NCBI RefSeq assembly: GCF_003473485.1
Contig: NC_053049.1
Location: 13,516,001-13,580,000, forward strand
From: Medicago truncatula
Taxonomy: Eukaryota; Streptophyta; Magnoliopsida; Fabales; Fabaceae
Direction of reading: 5' to 3'
Length of the DNA: 64,000 nt
In this document: in pieces, positions 47,065 through 58,112 of the stretch
How the letters are laid out: every line of letters starts with the position of its first letter
Position numbering within the stretch: the first letter of the stretch is position 1
Made by a program: the position numbers and the translations under genes
Notes under the pieces: generated by a model
Seen by the model: the letters and a program-made list of their open reading frames with translations, nothing else
The model's database searches: none
Told to the model about the DNA's origin: nothing

Positions 47065-47325
47065 TCCCTTACTTAAGGATATCTAATGCATTAATTGTAT
47101 TAATTGCTCTCACATCTTGTTGTTTCCATCATCCATGTGGGTATAAGAAGGTATACATGTTTGAACTCAAAGCAAGTTATAAAAAAACAGATGTGGTGTG
47201 GTTATAGAGAATGGAGTTTGAGAAAGATTGAAAGAGATGTAGCACTGTCCTATTAGTGTTATCAGTATTCAACTACCAGTCAATCCGGTGCAAACCATTA
47301 GGTGATCTAACCATTCATAAACGTT
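47065..47325 (+). repeat. Unclassified dispersed repeat, copy R4
   Basis: Carries CTTAAGGATATCTAATGCAT, TTCCATCATCCATGTGGGTA, GAGTTTGAGAAAGATTGAAA and CAACTACCAGTCAATC. About 50 bp upstream, CATAACTGATTATGTGAT also matches sequence near 44485, so the full unit may be longer. Confidence 0.6.
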
Positions 47326-47440
47326 AAAATTAACTACTACCATAAAATATAGTAACCTGTAAAATAATTTTTAGTTGTCGTTATTCTCATACCCAAAATG
47401 TTCTATAAATTATAAAGTCACGTTGAAGGCGTCGATGAGT

Positions 47441-47650
47441 TTACTTCTCACGAAAATGAGATCTTTTACATAGGAACACATGAAAATCATTATTAGTATC
47501 GTCAACTAATGCAGTTGGGTTATTACCTAGATGATCATAAAAATAATCAAAAGTGTCATCATATGCGATACGTTCATGTTCAATAATCATGTTGTGTAAT
47601 ATGATGCATATGTATCTAAAGTACAGACTGTTTGTTGATTTGCTATACAA
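47441..47650 (-). pseudogene. PIF/Harbinger transposase C-terminal fragment
   Basis: A 69-codon frame containing YICIILHNMIIEHERIAYDD, close to the C.ILHNMIVEDER motif of plant Harbinger-type transposases (Plant_tran/DDE_Tnp_4), then a KRSHFREK stretch resembling the family's RR..LR..K end. The catalytic DDE part is missing, so this is a truncated relic. Confidence 0.7.
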
Positions 47651-47758
47651 GGAGAATTGCCACCATTTCGCATAAAATTGGATTAAGATTAATTATTGTG
47701 TTTGGGGTTGATTGACAAGTGAAATGTGTAGAAGAAAAAAGTCACAGAGGTAAAGTAA

Positions 47759-47977
47759 TTGTTTAATTAAGTAAACGATCTATAAATATCTAAAATTTCG
47801 TTTTTAGTCTATGTAAAAAAATCATCATCATTTCACTCTTTGTAAACATTTTGTGTCAATATTCTTGGTGCTTAAAAATGTTAAAGAAATATATTGAAGA
47901 GACTAAAAAGACATTTTTTTAAGGGTTAAAAATAAAATTTTGGATATTTATTGAGATTGTTTGTTTAATTAACAAAG
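47759..47977. mobile_element. Small foldback MITE
   Basis: The left TTGTTTAATTAAGTAAACGA and the right TTGTTTGTTTAATTAACAAA form inverted ends. The arms continue (ATAAATATCTAAAATTTCG against ATTTTGGATATTTAT). About 220 bp; target duplication not clear. Confidence 0.5.
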
Positions 47978-48036
47978 AATAGTTTAAATTAGATTAGATG
48001 TGAATGAAAAATTATGAGTAAGTGAATGATTGATCT

Positions 48037-48130
48037 TTTTTCTTTTTTTTTGTGATGGCCGGGGTTTGAACCCCGGACCTTGCATATTTTATGCATTGTT
48101 CATACATGAGGTAAGCTCACGAGGACCATA
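48037..48130 (-). mobile_element. SINE fragment, minus strand
   Basis: On the minus strand: GTGAGCTTACCTCATGTATG, AATGCATAAAATATGCAAGG, CGGGGTTCAAACCCCGG (B box), ending soon after. It lacks the distal part of the family. Confidence 0.55.
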
Positions 48131-48339
48131 GAGCTCTTGTTTTTTAAAGGGAATGGAACCGTTGATTTTCTTTAAAAAAAAAATGTTGATTTGTTAATTA
48201 TAGCCGTAAGTTGGACATATATTTTGATTAAAGAAAATCAAAATATAAAGAATGCGGTCAAATCTATGAATCGCGACCAAGCGTTCTGGTTGTGGAACGG
48301 AGGGGTCAAGTAGCGGCGAAAAGAGGACGCTTTATCCAT

Positions 48340-48340
<1 letters not shown>

Positions 48341-48372
<32 letters not shown>

Positions 48373-48434
48373 AGGGAGAGAGAGAGTTGTTTCTGGTTTC
48401 AGATATGAGGAAGAGGAGAGAGAGAGACAAAGGG
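48341..48434. repeat. (GA)n microsatellite
   Basis: GAGAGA and GGGAGGGA repeats over about 90 bp, interrupted once. They create spurious open frames on both strands. Confidence 0.9.
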
Positions 48435-48549
48435 GGGAAGAGAATATGGTGGGATTAAGATCTAATGTTATTTTTGTAATTATATTCATATTATCTTTTA
48501 ACTATTTTTTTATTTTTTTTCTTTGTTATTTTTGACCAATCAAAAAAGG

Positions 48550-49395
48550 ATTAAATATATTTTTTTTGTCTTTATAAATATATCAATTTTTCGTTTTAGT
48601 TCTCTAAAATTTTCCTTCAACTTTTAGTCCCTAGAAAATTTTCAACCACTACTTTTGGTCCTTATTTTTAAGTTAATTTTTGTAATCTTTAATGAAATTT
48701 TTCAAAAATGTGTAGAAAATTGTAAAAATCTTTCCTAAAAAAATTAGAATTTTTTAACAAAATATAAATTTGTAACCTTAAAAAATATAAAAATTCATAT
48801 TTAATTCATGTGAAGTGAAAAAATTCAAATTTATTTTGAAAGAGATTCTTAGACCATCCACAATGGTGGGTGTTTCACCTATTAAGCATCGGGCTAAATA
48901 GGCACCCCCATTGTGGAGTGATATTTATTGGTGTTTATAAAGAAGGATGTCTATATAAGCACCTTCTCTCTCTTCATTTTATATGTGAATTTCAATTAAT
49001 ATTTTTCAATGAAATAAATGAGTGTTTTGTAAATGTAATAATATTGAGTTATTAGTGGGGCATATTAATAAATTTTGTTGTGGTGCTGGGTTTGAGGAAT
49101 TAAGTACTTATTAGGTATTAACATTAAAAAATTATAAAATGAATGATGTGTACATGTGGGACCCACTTAAGCGTCCAAATAGGGAAGCTCCATTGTAGAT
49201 GGTCTTATGATATTATAAATTTTTCTGCAAATTTTTATTAAAAAAATAAATTCTACATATAAATTTATTACTTTAAAGGAGATATCAAAAGTAAAAATGA
49301 ATTATTCAAAAAAAAAAAAGTAAAAATGAAAATAATTTAGAGATTAAAAGTTGAAGAAATCTTTTAAAGAGAATAAAATGAAAAATTGACAAAAA
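48550..49395. mobile_element. Degenerate Mutator-type foldback carrying a nested MITE
   Basis: The left arm has TTTTTGTCTTTATAAATATA and TTCAACTTTTAGTCC. The right arm near 49340-49395 is its eroded inverse (GATTAAAAGTTGAAG, AAAATTGACAAAAA). A Tourist-like MITE interrupts it at 48852-49204. No clean target duplication. Confidence 0.5.
48852..49204. mobile_element. Tourist-like (PIF/Harbinger) MITE, 353 bp
   Basis: Ends GACCATCCACAATGG and CCATTGTAGATGGTC are inverted, flanked by TTA on both sides (48849-48851, 49205-49207). Same family as 3119-3688. Confidence 0.82.
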
Positions 49396-49635
49396 AAAAA
49401 TGGCACTAAATGATCGTCCAACTATCATTATTTTTTATTTTTTTTTGAGAAACATTTTTTTGAAATTCAAAAGGACAAAAGCAGAATTGAGTAACCATTT
49501 CCCTCTCTATCTCTTTCTCGTGCGATTCTCCTCCGTCACATTCACAAACAGGTTCGCACGACTCCTTCTGCTTCGCAATTCCTCGTCGTCGTTTACGCGG
49601 CTTCTAACAGATTCAAATTTCAGATATTCTCATAA

Positions 49636-51347
49636 ATGGATCAAAATCAGAAACGGGAGCACGAATGGTCGATTAACGACTTCGAGATCGGAAAGCCACT
49701 CGGTAGAGGCAAATTCGGCAGAGTCTATGTTGCCAGAGAAGTCAAGGTACTCCCTCAATTTCCCCCCTTTTTCACTCTTTGTGTTTTTCATTATGCATGT
49801 GCTAAAAGTGTTTATTGTATTGTACAAATTGGTCATGAACTAAGCGTAATAGAGATGAGGATCTTGCGTTGGATGTGTGGTAAAATTTTACATGATGATA
49901 GAATTAGAGACTAGAGAGTGTTGGGGTAACACCTATTGTTGAAAAGATGTTTGAAATTTGGTTTAGGTGGCTTAGAGACTAGAGAGTGTTGGGGTAATCT
50001 GGAGTTCGGGTGTGAGGTATGTATGGTTTGACCAAAAATTGTTCCGCACAGGAATCAAATTTGGGTTCTCTCGAACGATACGTCCTTTGGTGAAACTCAT
50101 TAACCACTTGAGCTCAATCACTTTGTTTTGGTTGTTGTACAAATTGGTCATGAAGAAGGTGAAGACATTTTTAATTCAACTCGCAAGTGTAATTAATTTG
50201 GCTTTAAATAGCTGCTGTGGTATGGTTATGGTTATGTCGTGATCCTAATAGCATTTTATAAATAGGTAATAAATTTTCAAAGACTAGACCTAATAGCATT
50301 TTTCTGGAATAGGATTGTATATTTAGGCAATGTTTGGTTAATAGCTTAAATAAACTATGTATACAATAGCTTATCTTATAAGAGTTTATGTATATAAGCT
50401 CTTTCTACCCTCACATGGAGAATGAGGCTAAATTACATATATTTTCTGAATAAGTTGATACTTGGTTCCATAAGTTATATATTTGGGGCTTTAAAATTAA
50501 GTAGAAAACAAGTAATGAGTAAAAATCATAAAATATTTCTATTAACCTGTTTGATCACTTATGTAATTATTTGTATCATAAAATAAGTCAAAATAAGCTC
50601 TTGTTAACGCCCCTTTATCATTTTCAAATGTTCAGCGGCATCCAATAGATTTTTGATCTTTTTTTTCAGAGTAAATATGTGATTGCATTGAAGGTCATCT
50701 TTAAGGAACAACTAGAAAAGTATAACATTCTTCATCAACTGAGGAGGGAAATGGAGATACAGATCAGTCTTAAACATCCAAACATCTTGCGTCTATACGG
50801 TTGGTTTCATGATGCCGAGCGTGTTTACTTGATTCTTGAATATGCTCATAATGGTGAACTATACAAGGAGCTTCGCAAAAAAGGTCATTTCTCTGAGAAA
50901 CAAGCTGCAACGGTAATCCTTTTTTTGTTTGTTGAGTGTATGCCTATTTTGAAGAATTATCACCATGATGCTGTTTTGAACTTTGTTTTAACTAGAATCA
51001 TGACTCATGACATGAGAATATGAAGGTTGTCTTTCCTGCTTACCTTTTCATAGCTATTGGATGCCTTCCTGCTTTTTATGCCATTCTAACAAACTATTAT
51101 CATTGCTTTGACCTGGCCTTGTTTTGGAGGACGCCTAACTGTGTCTAAGTTATGGACGAACATTTTCATTGGTTCAAGGCATTTTGTTAGGTCGTTTTGT
51201 TTGGTTTTGACTTTAAAGAAAAGTTGCGAGAGAAAAAGAAGCCATGGTTTGTTTTAGAGAAATTTTTTTTTTTTGAGAGGTTGTTTTAAGAGAAAGTTAG
51301 TAACATAATTGTTGCTTTATAAACTACACACACACAGAGATAGATAG

Positions 51348-51416
<69 letters not shown>

Positions 51417-52624
51417 GAGAGCTTTTGTTAATGCATCTTGCCTATGTAATATCTTGATTTTTAATTTTGATAAGTTTCTCGTAGGCCGTATCTGTGTCCG
51501 ATCGTATCCATATTATGATATCATTGATATGTCTATGATCATTTTGGCAGTTATGCTAAAAGTAAAATTTCTAAGTAGGGATTACGTTATATTCTATCAT
51601 TCTATACTTATTGTTTTTTGAAGTAAATCTTTGTAGTATACTGACTGTTTGTTTATTTCAAATTTGAAAATTTTAGTACATTTTAAGCCTCACAAAGGCA
51701 TTGGCATATTGTCACGAGAAGCATGTTATTCACAGAGATATCAAGCCTGAAAATCTGTTGCTTGACCATGAGGTATTTTTTTTATTCTTTTTCCTATTTT
51801 ATTTCCCTTTTCTAGTGCTAACAATGCATATATTTTTGTTTGCTCTGTCGATGATGGTAGCACAATCTAAAGAATTCAGTAACCTTCATAATGTTAAGCA
51901 TAAAACATTTTGCAGTACATTTCAATCCTTTTTTATAATCTTTATTGTAGATATCAATTGGGAGTTCGTTTTAGCCGGTTGATCATACAATTATATTTGA
52001 ATTTTGAGGGAACTTGTACAACTAATTTGATCATAGCTTGTTTACAGGGTCGTCTTAAGATTGCAGACTTTGGTTGGTCTGTACAATCTGTAAAAAAAAG
52101 AAAGACAATGTGTGGAACATTGGATTATTTAGCTCCTGAAATGGTAGAAAACAAAGGTCATGATTATGCAGTTGATAACTGGACTCTGGGTATTCTTTGT
52201 TATGAGTTCCTCTATGGTGTTCCTCCATTTGAGGCTGAGAGTCAAGAAGATACCTTCAAAAGGTATGGAATGTGAAGGGCATGGCCGCATGAGAGTTGCA
52301 TGTATATAGTAAACTAAATCGCTTCCAATATATATATGTAATGTAAATGCATTTGAATTTGTGCAGGATAAGAGATGTTGATCTGAACTTCCCTCCTACC
52401 CCTCATGTTTCTAAGAATGCCAAAAATCTGATAAGTCGGGTATGATTGTTCTACATTATATCTATCTACATTTACATATCCATGATTAGGCTGTTTTTCT
52501 TACTGCTATACGTAAATTTGTGCAGCTACTGGTAAAAGATTCTTCAAAAAGGCTCCCACTTCAGAAGATAATGGAGCATCCTTGGATAAAAGAGAATGCA
52601 AACCATACGGGTGTCTGCGAGTAG
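49636..52624 (+). CDS. AUR3: Aurora kinase, AUR3 (beta) type
   Basis: Exons: 49636-49746, 50670-50912, 51677-51772, 52048-52262, 52367-52439, 52526-52624 (111, 243, 96, 215, 73, 99 nt), 278 aa. Complete Ser/Thr kinase: glycine loop GRGKFGRV, lysine in VIALKVIF, catalytic [14 protein letters not shown], activation loop KKRKTMCGT with its phosphorylatable Thr, APE, and the C-lobe end [39 protein letters not shown] and [15 protein letters not shown] match Arabidopsis AUR3 better than AUR1/2 from memory. Plant Aurora kinases phosphorylate histone H3 at Ser10 and act at centromeres and spindle in mitosis. The start at 49636 is 12 residues before the domain, giving a short N terminus as in AUR3. 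Introns carry a MITE and a long (GA)n run. Confidence 0.95.
50326..50613. mobile_element. MITE of the GTTTGG/AAGCTTAT family in AUR3 intron 1
   Basis: The left GGCAATGTTTGGTTAATAGC faces AAGCTCTTGTTAACGCCCC on the right. TTA-type flanks and the AATAGCTTA content resemble the elements at 34103 and 55088. Confidence 0.45.
51341..51421. repeat. (GA)n microsatellite in AUR3 intron 2
   Basis: ATAGATAGATATAGAGAGAG leads into about 30 GA units, likely polymorphic in length. Confidence 0.95.
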
Positions 52625-53367
52625 AACCAACCCTTGTTACGACGACTTTTTACATGTGGTGTCCAATTCATATGATAGCCAGACTCTTGATTTTGGTTTA
52701 CAGCAAAACATGTCACGTTAATTCACAATCTCACTACTATAAATACTTTTAGAATGTATGTAAATCAAGGTAAGATTTGCCCCTCTATTATTCCAATTTC
52801 AAATGGTCACTATGTTTGCTCATTTTGAACCACAAATGAGAAGTATAGATCCAAATTATTTCAGCACCTGTGACTTCTTTTCTAATGTGGAAACCAAACT
52901 TGATCGAATCATATCAGACCAGACTTTGCTCAAACCAAATCTTTCCAAACTTTAGATCCGTGCCAGACCAAAAGTCATGAATATGATTTGGTTTGGTTGT
53001 TAGGATTTAGGTATTGGCCTGGTAAATGTGGTTTTTTAGATTCCGCACCTCATGTGTGTTTGGTTGCTCAAGAGTTTGATTGACTTAGCATTAGAGTTAC
53101 GTTAGTTTGTGGATGGGGAATGTCCCAAAACTCTTTTAACTTTATGTTTGTATTTTTATTTTTCTAAATGACAGATGTTAATTAGTTGTTGAATTAATAT
53201 TTATTGATTTGTCCGAGTTTGAATTTGGATATCCGACTCCTTATCTCTTAACTCAAACTAGTTTTGTTTCTATCTTTTCTGTGTTTTTCTTGAATAAATT
53301 TGTTTTTTACCGTAAAAAGATTCAATGTTTCAATTGAAAAATATTTTTTTAGAATGTGGATTTTAAA
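52625..53367. other. 3' region of AUR3
   Basis: Contains the AUR3 3' untranslated region and spacer. No other gene seen. Confidence 0.5.
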
Positions 53368-53488
53368 CCCACTTGGGTTAGCCCAGTGGCATTGGTTTGG
53401 GACTTGGGAGTGCGCTCCTCCTCAAGGTTTCAGGTTCGATTCTCTCTGGTGCCAATTTGGATGGATTAATTTAGCTTATTCAAAAAAA
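53368..53488 (+). mobile_element. SINE with exact 15-bp target duplication
   Basis: Begins CCCACTTGGGTTAGCCCAGT (A-box region), has a B box AGGTTCGATTCTC, and ends with an A-tail. AATGTGGATTTTAAA occurs exactly on both sides (53353-53367, 53489-53503). The perfect duplication suggests a recent insertion. Confidence 0.88.
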
Positions 53489-53503
53489 AATGTGGATTTT
53501 AAA

Positions 53504-54720
53504 ATAAGATGTCATTAAGGTTCAAAATCAAAGAATCTTGATATGATTAGGGGAATCTCAAACTATTTTTTTACAAGGGGTAGATCAAAATTCGTTCAAA
53601 TGGCGAGGGGGGAAACATTATTTAACCCTTGATAAAATAGGATGACCAATAGGGATATAAGTCTCTTTTTTAAAATGTAGATTCAAGGTTTAAATAATAC
53701 TTCCTCAAAGTATATGAGGTTTTGATCATTTAACTCAAATTAAAAAGTGTAATTAATATTGCATGTGAACGAGAAATTATAAGTCATTTTGCAAAATTAT
53801 TCACTATTGGTATGAGAAAGATAAATTAAAAAGAAAAAAGGTAATAAATAGTTGACAGTATAATATAAAAAGTAGTATTTTTTTTTTGGTAACAATAAAA
53901 AGTAGTATTTAATGTTTTATTGATATTGTAAAGTGATTTATAATTTTTGGACAAATATTTTAAGTTTTAAGTTCGGTCTTGTAGATGAAAAAATACATTG
54001 TTGAAAGAAGAGATCACACTACAACTACATTTCTCACATTTCTTGTTAGACTACTTGTAAACAAAGTTGGTGATACTTCACACTAATAATGGGTTTGTTT
54101 ATACATTTTTTTTGTGAAAATTGTTTTTTTCAAAAAATAATAATTTCTAGAAGTTTTCATCTATTTATTATATTATATGAAAAAAAAGGTGCACAAACAC
54201 AAAATTATTATCATAATCATTTTAATTTTTTTTTTACTAGTTTCTTTTAAAGATTACTATCAATAATTTTTAATAACCACCGAATAACTTTTTTTTTAAG
54301 AACCACCAAATAACTTTATTTATTTTAAAAAAAAAAAATCTTTTGTCAAAATCAATTTGTTCTATAATCACTTTTTTTTTATCATTAAGCAAAAAAAGAA
54401 AAAAAAAAAATTCTACATACTAGTCCTTGTTCTTAACTTTCCTCCAAAATCAAATAACCTCAGCTGCATACACTACCCTAATCTTCACCATCTCTCTTCC
54501 TTCCTACACTAATCAAACACACACTGCAATTCAATTCAAGTTAATCCATTCCCCCTTATCAATTTCATTTTCATTTTCCATAACCCATTTTCCCAAATTT
54601 TCAATTTCCCCCTTTCCCCTTTCATTCCATTTTTCCTCATTTTCTCGAGAAAATCAAACAGAAAATTACATAACAATTTTCTTGTTGTTTTGTTTTTTCA
54701 GGTGAAGGAGTGAATCGAAT
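53504..54720. other. Spacer and 5' region of NDUFA8 gene
   Basis: AT-rich spacer, then from about 54420 a pyrimidine-rich stretch (CTTTCCTCC, TTCCCCCTTT) that is probably the 5' untranslated leader of the downstream gene. Confidence 0.5.
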
Positions 54721-57700
54721 ATGTCGAGTGCTGTAGATGCTGCTGGAAACCCGATCCCAACATCAGCGGTGTTGATGGCATCTTCGAAGCACATTGGGCT
54801 AAGATGTCATTCGGAGAATCTGGAGTTTCTGAAATGTAAGAAGAAAGATCAGAATCCTGAAAAGTGCCTTGATAAGGGACGTGATGTTACTCGCTGTGTC
54901 CTTGGACTGTGAGTTTCGCATAATCTTTTTATTTATTTTTTAATAAAAATGTTATTTTTGTTTAATTTTGTTTTGTTTGATGATTTCTTTTATGTGATCA
55001 ATGATTCATGGATTTGAATGTGTTTGTTTGGTTGAATAAAATGGAGGTGACTAGAGTAGGGATGAGGTTCTGAAAACTAGTTTTATTGGGTCCGTTTGGA
55101 TTTGCTTATTTTTTAGCTTATGCAAAACAAATTATGCAAATAAATAAGCTTTTATGTATTATTCATAAGTTTGTCATGTCAAGGTAGGTAGTTTATGAAA
55201 AAACAGCTTATGAAAATACAATTTTTGTTTGTGAGAACTTATGAGTCAGTTAACATAAAAGCTTATTTATTTGCATATGCTATTTTTCATAAGCTTAAAA
55301 ATAAGTCAATCCAAACGGGCCCTTAATTTATGTTATGTCTTTGAATTTTGGGTTGGCTTGTAAGGTGACGAATATCTCTTACTAATAAACACATTTTCAA
55401 CCATATTTCATCCAATGGGATTCTCAAAACACACCCTCTCGCCCAGGATTGATTGGATATCTAGAGCATAACCTGAGTGGCTCAATAGTGGGTGGTCCAA
55501 TAGATCTTGGATAGACTTTGAGTATGAGAAGATAGAAGATAGAATTGTATTACTAAGATACTTAAGCACCATTTCTGTATTCTGCTGCTGTTCTGTATTT
55601 TTTTTAATATTTTTGACTATTTATTGAAATGGCCGTTTGTGTGTGGAACCTTAGCTGAGGTAGACATTCAATGAGCATGGTATTCTTTGGAAAATGTTAA
55701 ATATGCAGAACCTATTTATTTTACCCTTGAATCTAGCTGAATGATGTCAAAGTTCTGGCAATTTTCCCCCTTGCATGGCATTGATCTTGTTATTTAGTAC
55801 TCCCTCTGTTCCTTTTTAATTGTCATTTTGACTTTTTACACAAACCAAGACACTAAATGTATTTCACTACTTTTGATGCAATAACTTATGTTTTGCCTAT
55901 AATATCCTTAATTATTTAATATCATATTTCCTATATTTCTCTCTCTGCAATAAATTACTAAGGACATTATAGGAAAAACAACATTTAATGTTACATTGAA
56001 CTTTGAAAGTGACAGTTAATTAGAAACAAAAAAATTCTGTAAAAGTGACAGTTATAAAGGAACGGAGCGAGTAGATACTAAGACCTTGGTTAGTGATTGC
56101 ACAATACTCTACGTTCGACGACACCTTAAAGGCTAAGCACTTATTGAAATTTAGAGTGCCTGCGTTCTCACAGGATTGGGGGCTGTGTGCGGTACCTCTA
56201 GATTGGTACCCTAGTGATGTACGCCAGGCCTTCCGGACGACCAAGCCCATAAATTAGGGTTCTCACAGGACGAGATCAAGCAGGCCGACCTGGGTACAAA
56301 AATGAGTTACCTGGGCCAAGGATGATCTGACCAGCCATTTCCGTACCCTATCCGTCCATACCTCACCCGATCATTGCCAGCTAAGAATAGAATATTCTCT
56401 CGGACCCGCACCTATCTTGAATTTGGGCCTGGCAATGATTGGAAGGACTAGAAACTCACGAAACACTGCATTAGGCGGACTTAGCTTTTAGGGAAAGGAT
56501 CGAACTCACTACATACACAACACTCTCCCCAAAACCGTAGGTAACCATCTCTGATCAGGACCCTAGGACTGGGTTCTAGACCAGAACAGGGGTGCTTGGA
56601 AAATTTAATCTTTATTTTAGTTTATGTTCAATTTGCAATTGTTGCTGGTAAAATTTCTTCCAGTTTCTTTGAGTGCTAATGACATCTTACACAGATTGAT
56701 TTTGGCATGCTTCTAATATATTAGAGTGCTGAAGGTTAAGAGTTTTATTCTTAACCTTGGTTTTGTAATGCTTGTACTTGCTTGTTCTTTTCCAGTGCGT
56801 CTTGTGCTGGGAAGAATGAGATATATTAATAACAAAAAAGCATTCTTAATGAGACAGTGACACCCAATGAAAATCCACTATTTTGCCACATCACCCCACT
56901 TTTGTAAGGGTATTTTGAAATTGGTGGTATGACATGGAAAAAATGGAAAAATGGTGGTCTCTCATTGAATGTTGGTATAAAATTGCTTTAAACTGACCGT
57001 GTATGCTCATTAAACTGTAAATTGTTTGTCATTATCACTGCTAGATGCACTGCCTTATACAAATAGTTTAATTTCAACATAATTCTGCTTAGAAGCTAAG
57101 GGAAGCCCTTCTATATTCAATTCAACAGAAAGGTATAGTATGATGGCACGACTAGTGGCTTATTTCCGTCCGTCTAATCGGCTTGGCCTATCAACCCTAA
57201 AAATCTCATCAAGCTCTCGCTCTTTTAGGCTCAACAGTTCAATATTTGCTAATGTTTGAAAGAATTAGAATACCCCTGTAAATAAAAAGCAGCATACAGA
57301 GCTGAGTTTTCTTAAAGTCTCTTCCCGGCGTGTCCGAGACTTCTATATGAAAACTCTCTTAAAGCTAAACGATCGGGCAGTCAATTAGGCTTGTAGTTTT
57401 GACTCTGGCTTTACTATATGATATATATCCCCACTTCCCTGCTTTTCGTTGGTGTTTTTTATTCTGGCATTATTGACTTTTTATCTGCCTTGCCTAGACC
57501 CATTCAAGTAGACTAGTAGATTTAAGGTTTTTCTCTTTTTTATTATAGCACGCACAAGCCCTACCTAATGGTTTTTGAACTGACCGAAAGTCCTTCTTAA
57601 GGAGTGGCCTTAACGGATCTATACCTCTAGCCTCTTCCCTTTGTTAGAGATGCTGCTTCAGTCTATTACTCAATGGCCTATGGCTTCTAGAGTAGAGAGT

Positions 57701-58112
57701 ATTCCTAGAGCCTTTCCAGATAAAGTCCTTGTATTCTATCCAGGTTTAAGCTATACATACAGTTTTTTATGATGATATTGATAGTTGTTTTCTAATATAC
57801 ATGATTTTTTTCATTGATTTATTTGATTTGTTATGGACTTCTGGTTGAGTTTACAGTCAGATGACTGCCAAGTGTTAATTAGTTTCTATCATTATATGAA
57901 GCATTCTCTGTTAAACTTAGACAACTGATTTTCTCCTTGTGAATTTCTAGATAATAGTAATTAAATGCTTGTTGTGCAGTCTCAAGGATCTACACCAAAA
58001 GTGCACAAAGGAGATGGACGATTACGTTGGTTGCATGTACTACCATACAAATGAATTTGACTTGTGCCGCAAAGAGCAGGAAGCATTTGAGAAAAAATGT
58101 TCTTTGGAATGA
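54721..58112 (+). CDS. NDUFA8: NADH dehydrogenase (complex I) alpha subcomplex subunit 8
   Basis: Exons 54721-54908 and 57980-58112 (188 and 133 nt), joined as L-L at VLGLLKDLHQKC, giving 106 aa, the same length as Arabidopsis homologues. A twin-CHCH protein with cysteine pairs C-x9-C at CHSENLEFLKC, CLDKGRDVTRC and CTKEMDDYVGC, plus C-x10-C at CRKEQEAFEKKC. Such proteins are imported into the mitochondrial intermembrane space by the MIA40/ERV1 disulfide relay and this one is an accessory subunit of respiratory complex I. MSSAVDAAGNPIPTSAVLMA is typical of the plant version. The single 3.07-kb intron is unusually rich in insertions: two MITEs, a GC-rich segment and a mitochondrial-looking segment. 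Confidence 0.96.
55088..55322. mobile_element. MITE with GGGTCCGTTTGGAT ends
   Basis: The left GGGTCCGTTTGGATTTGC is the inverse of the right end AGTCAATCCAAACGGGCCC with small differences. The interior arms AAGCTTTTATGT and its inverse pair. It lies in the NDUFA8 intron. Flanks do not give a clean duplication. Confidence 0.65.
55800..56071. mobile_element. Stowaway MITE, 272 bp
   Basis: Starts CTCCCTCTGTTCCTTTTTAA and ends TAAAGGAACGGAGCGAG, with TA on each side (55798-55799, 56072-56073). In the NDUFA8 intron. Confidence 0.85.
56074..56600. other. GC-richer unclassified segment in NDUFA8 intron
   Basis: Starts right after the Stowaway element. It has few T/A runs, an internal repeat (GTTCTCACAGGA at about 56164 and 56261), and words such as GGCCGACCTGGGTAC. 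No coding frame beyond 76 codons and no known domain. It could be part of an old retroelement or captured DNA. Confidence 0.35.
57120..57760. other. Possible nuclear insertion of plant mitochondrial DNA
   Basis: The composition changes from AT-rich intron to a style typical of plant mitochondrial intergenic DNA (CCCGGCGTGTCCGAGAC, GATCGGGCAGTCAATTAGG, CTTCTTAAGGAGTGGCC). No ORF is present. The judgement rests on composition and texture only; edges are approximate. Confidence 0.3.

Noticed and set aside
48238-48535. Two opposite frames rich in Ser/Leu and Arg/Glu
   Set aside because: Both are produced by the (GA)n microsatellite.
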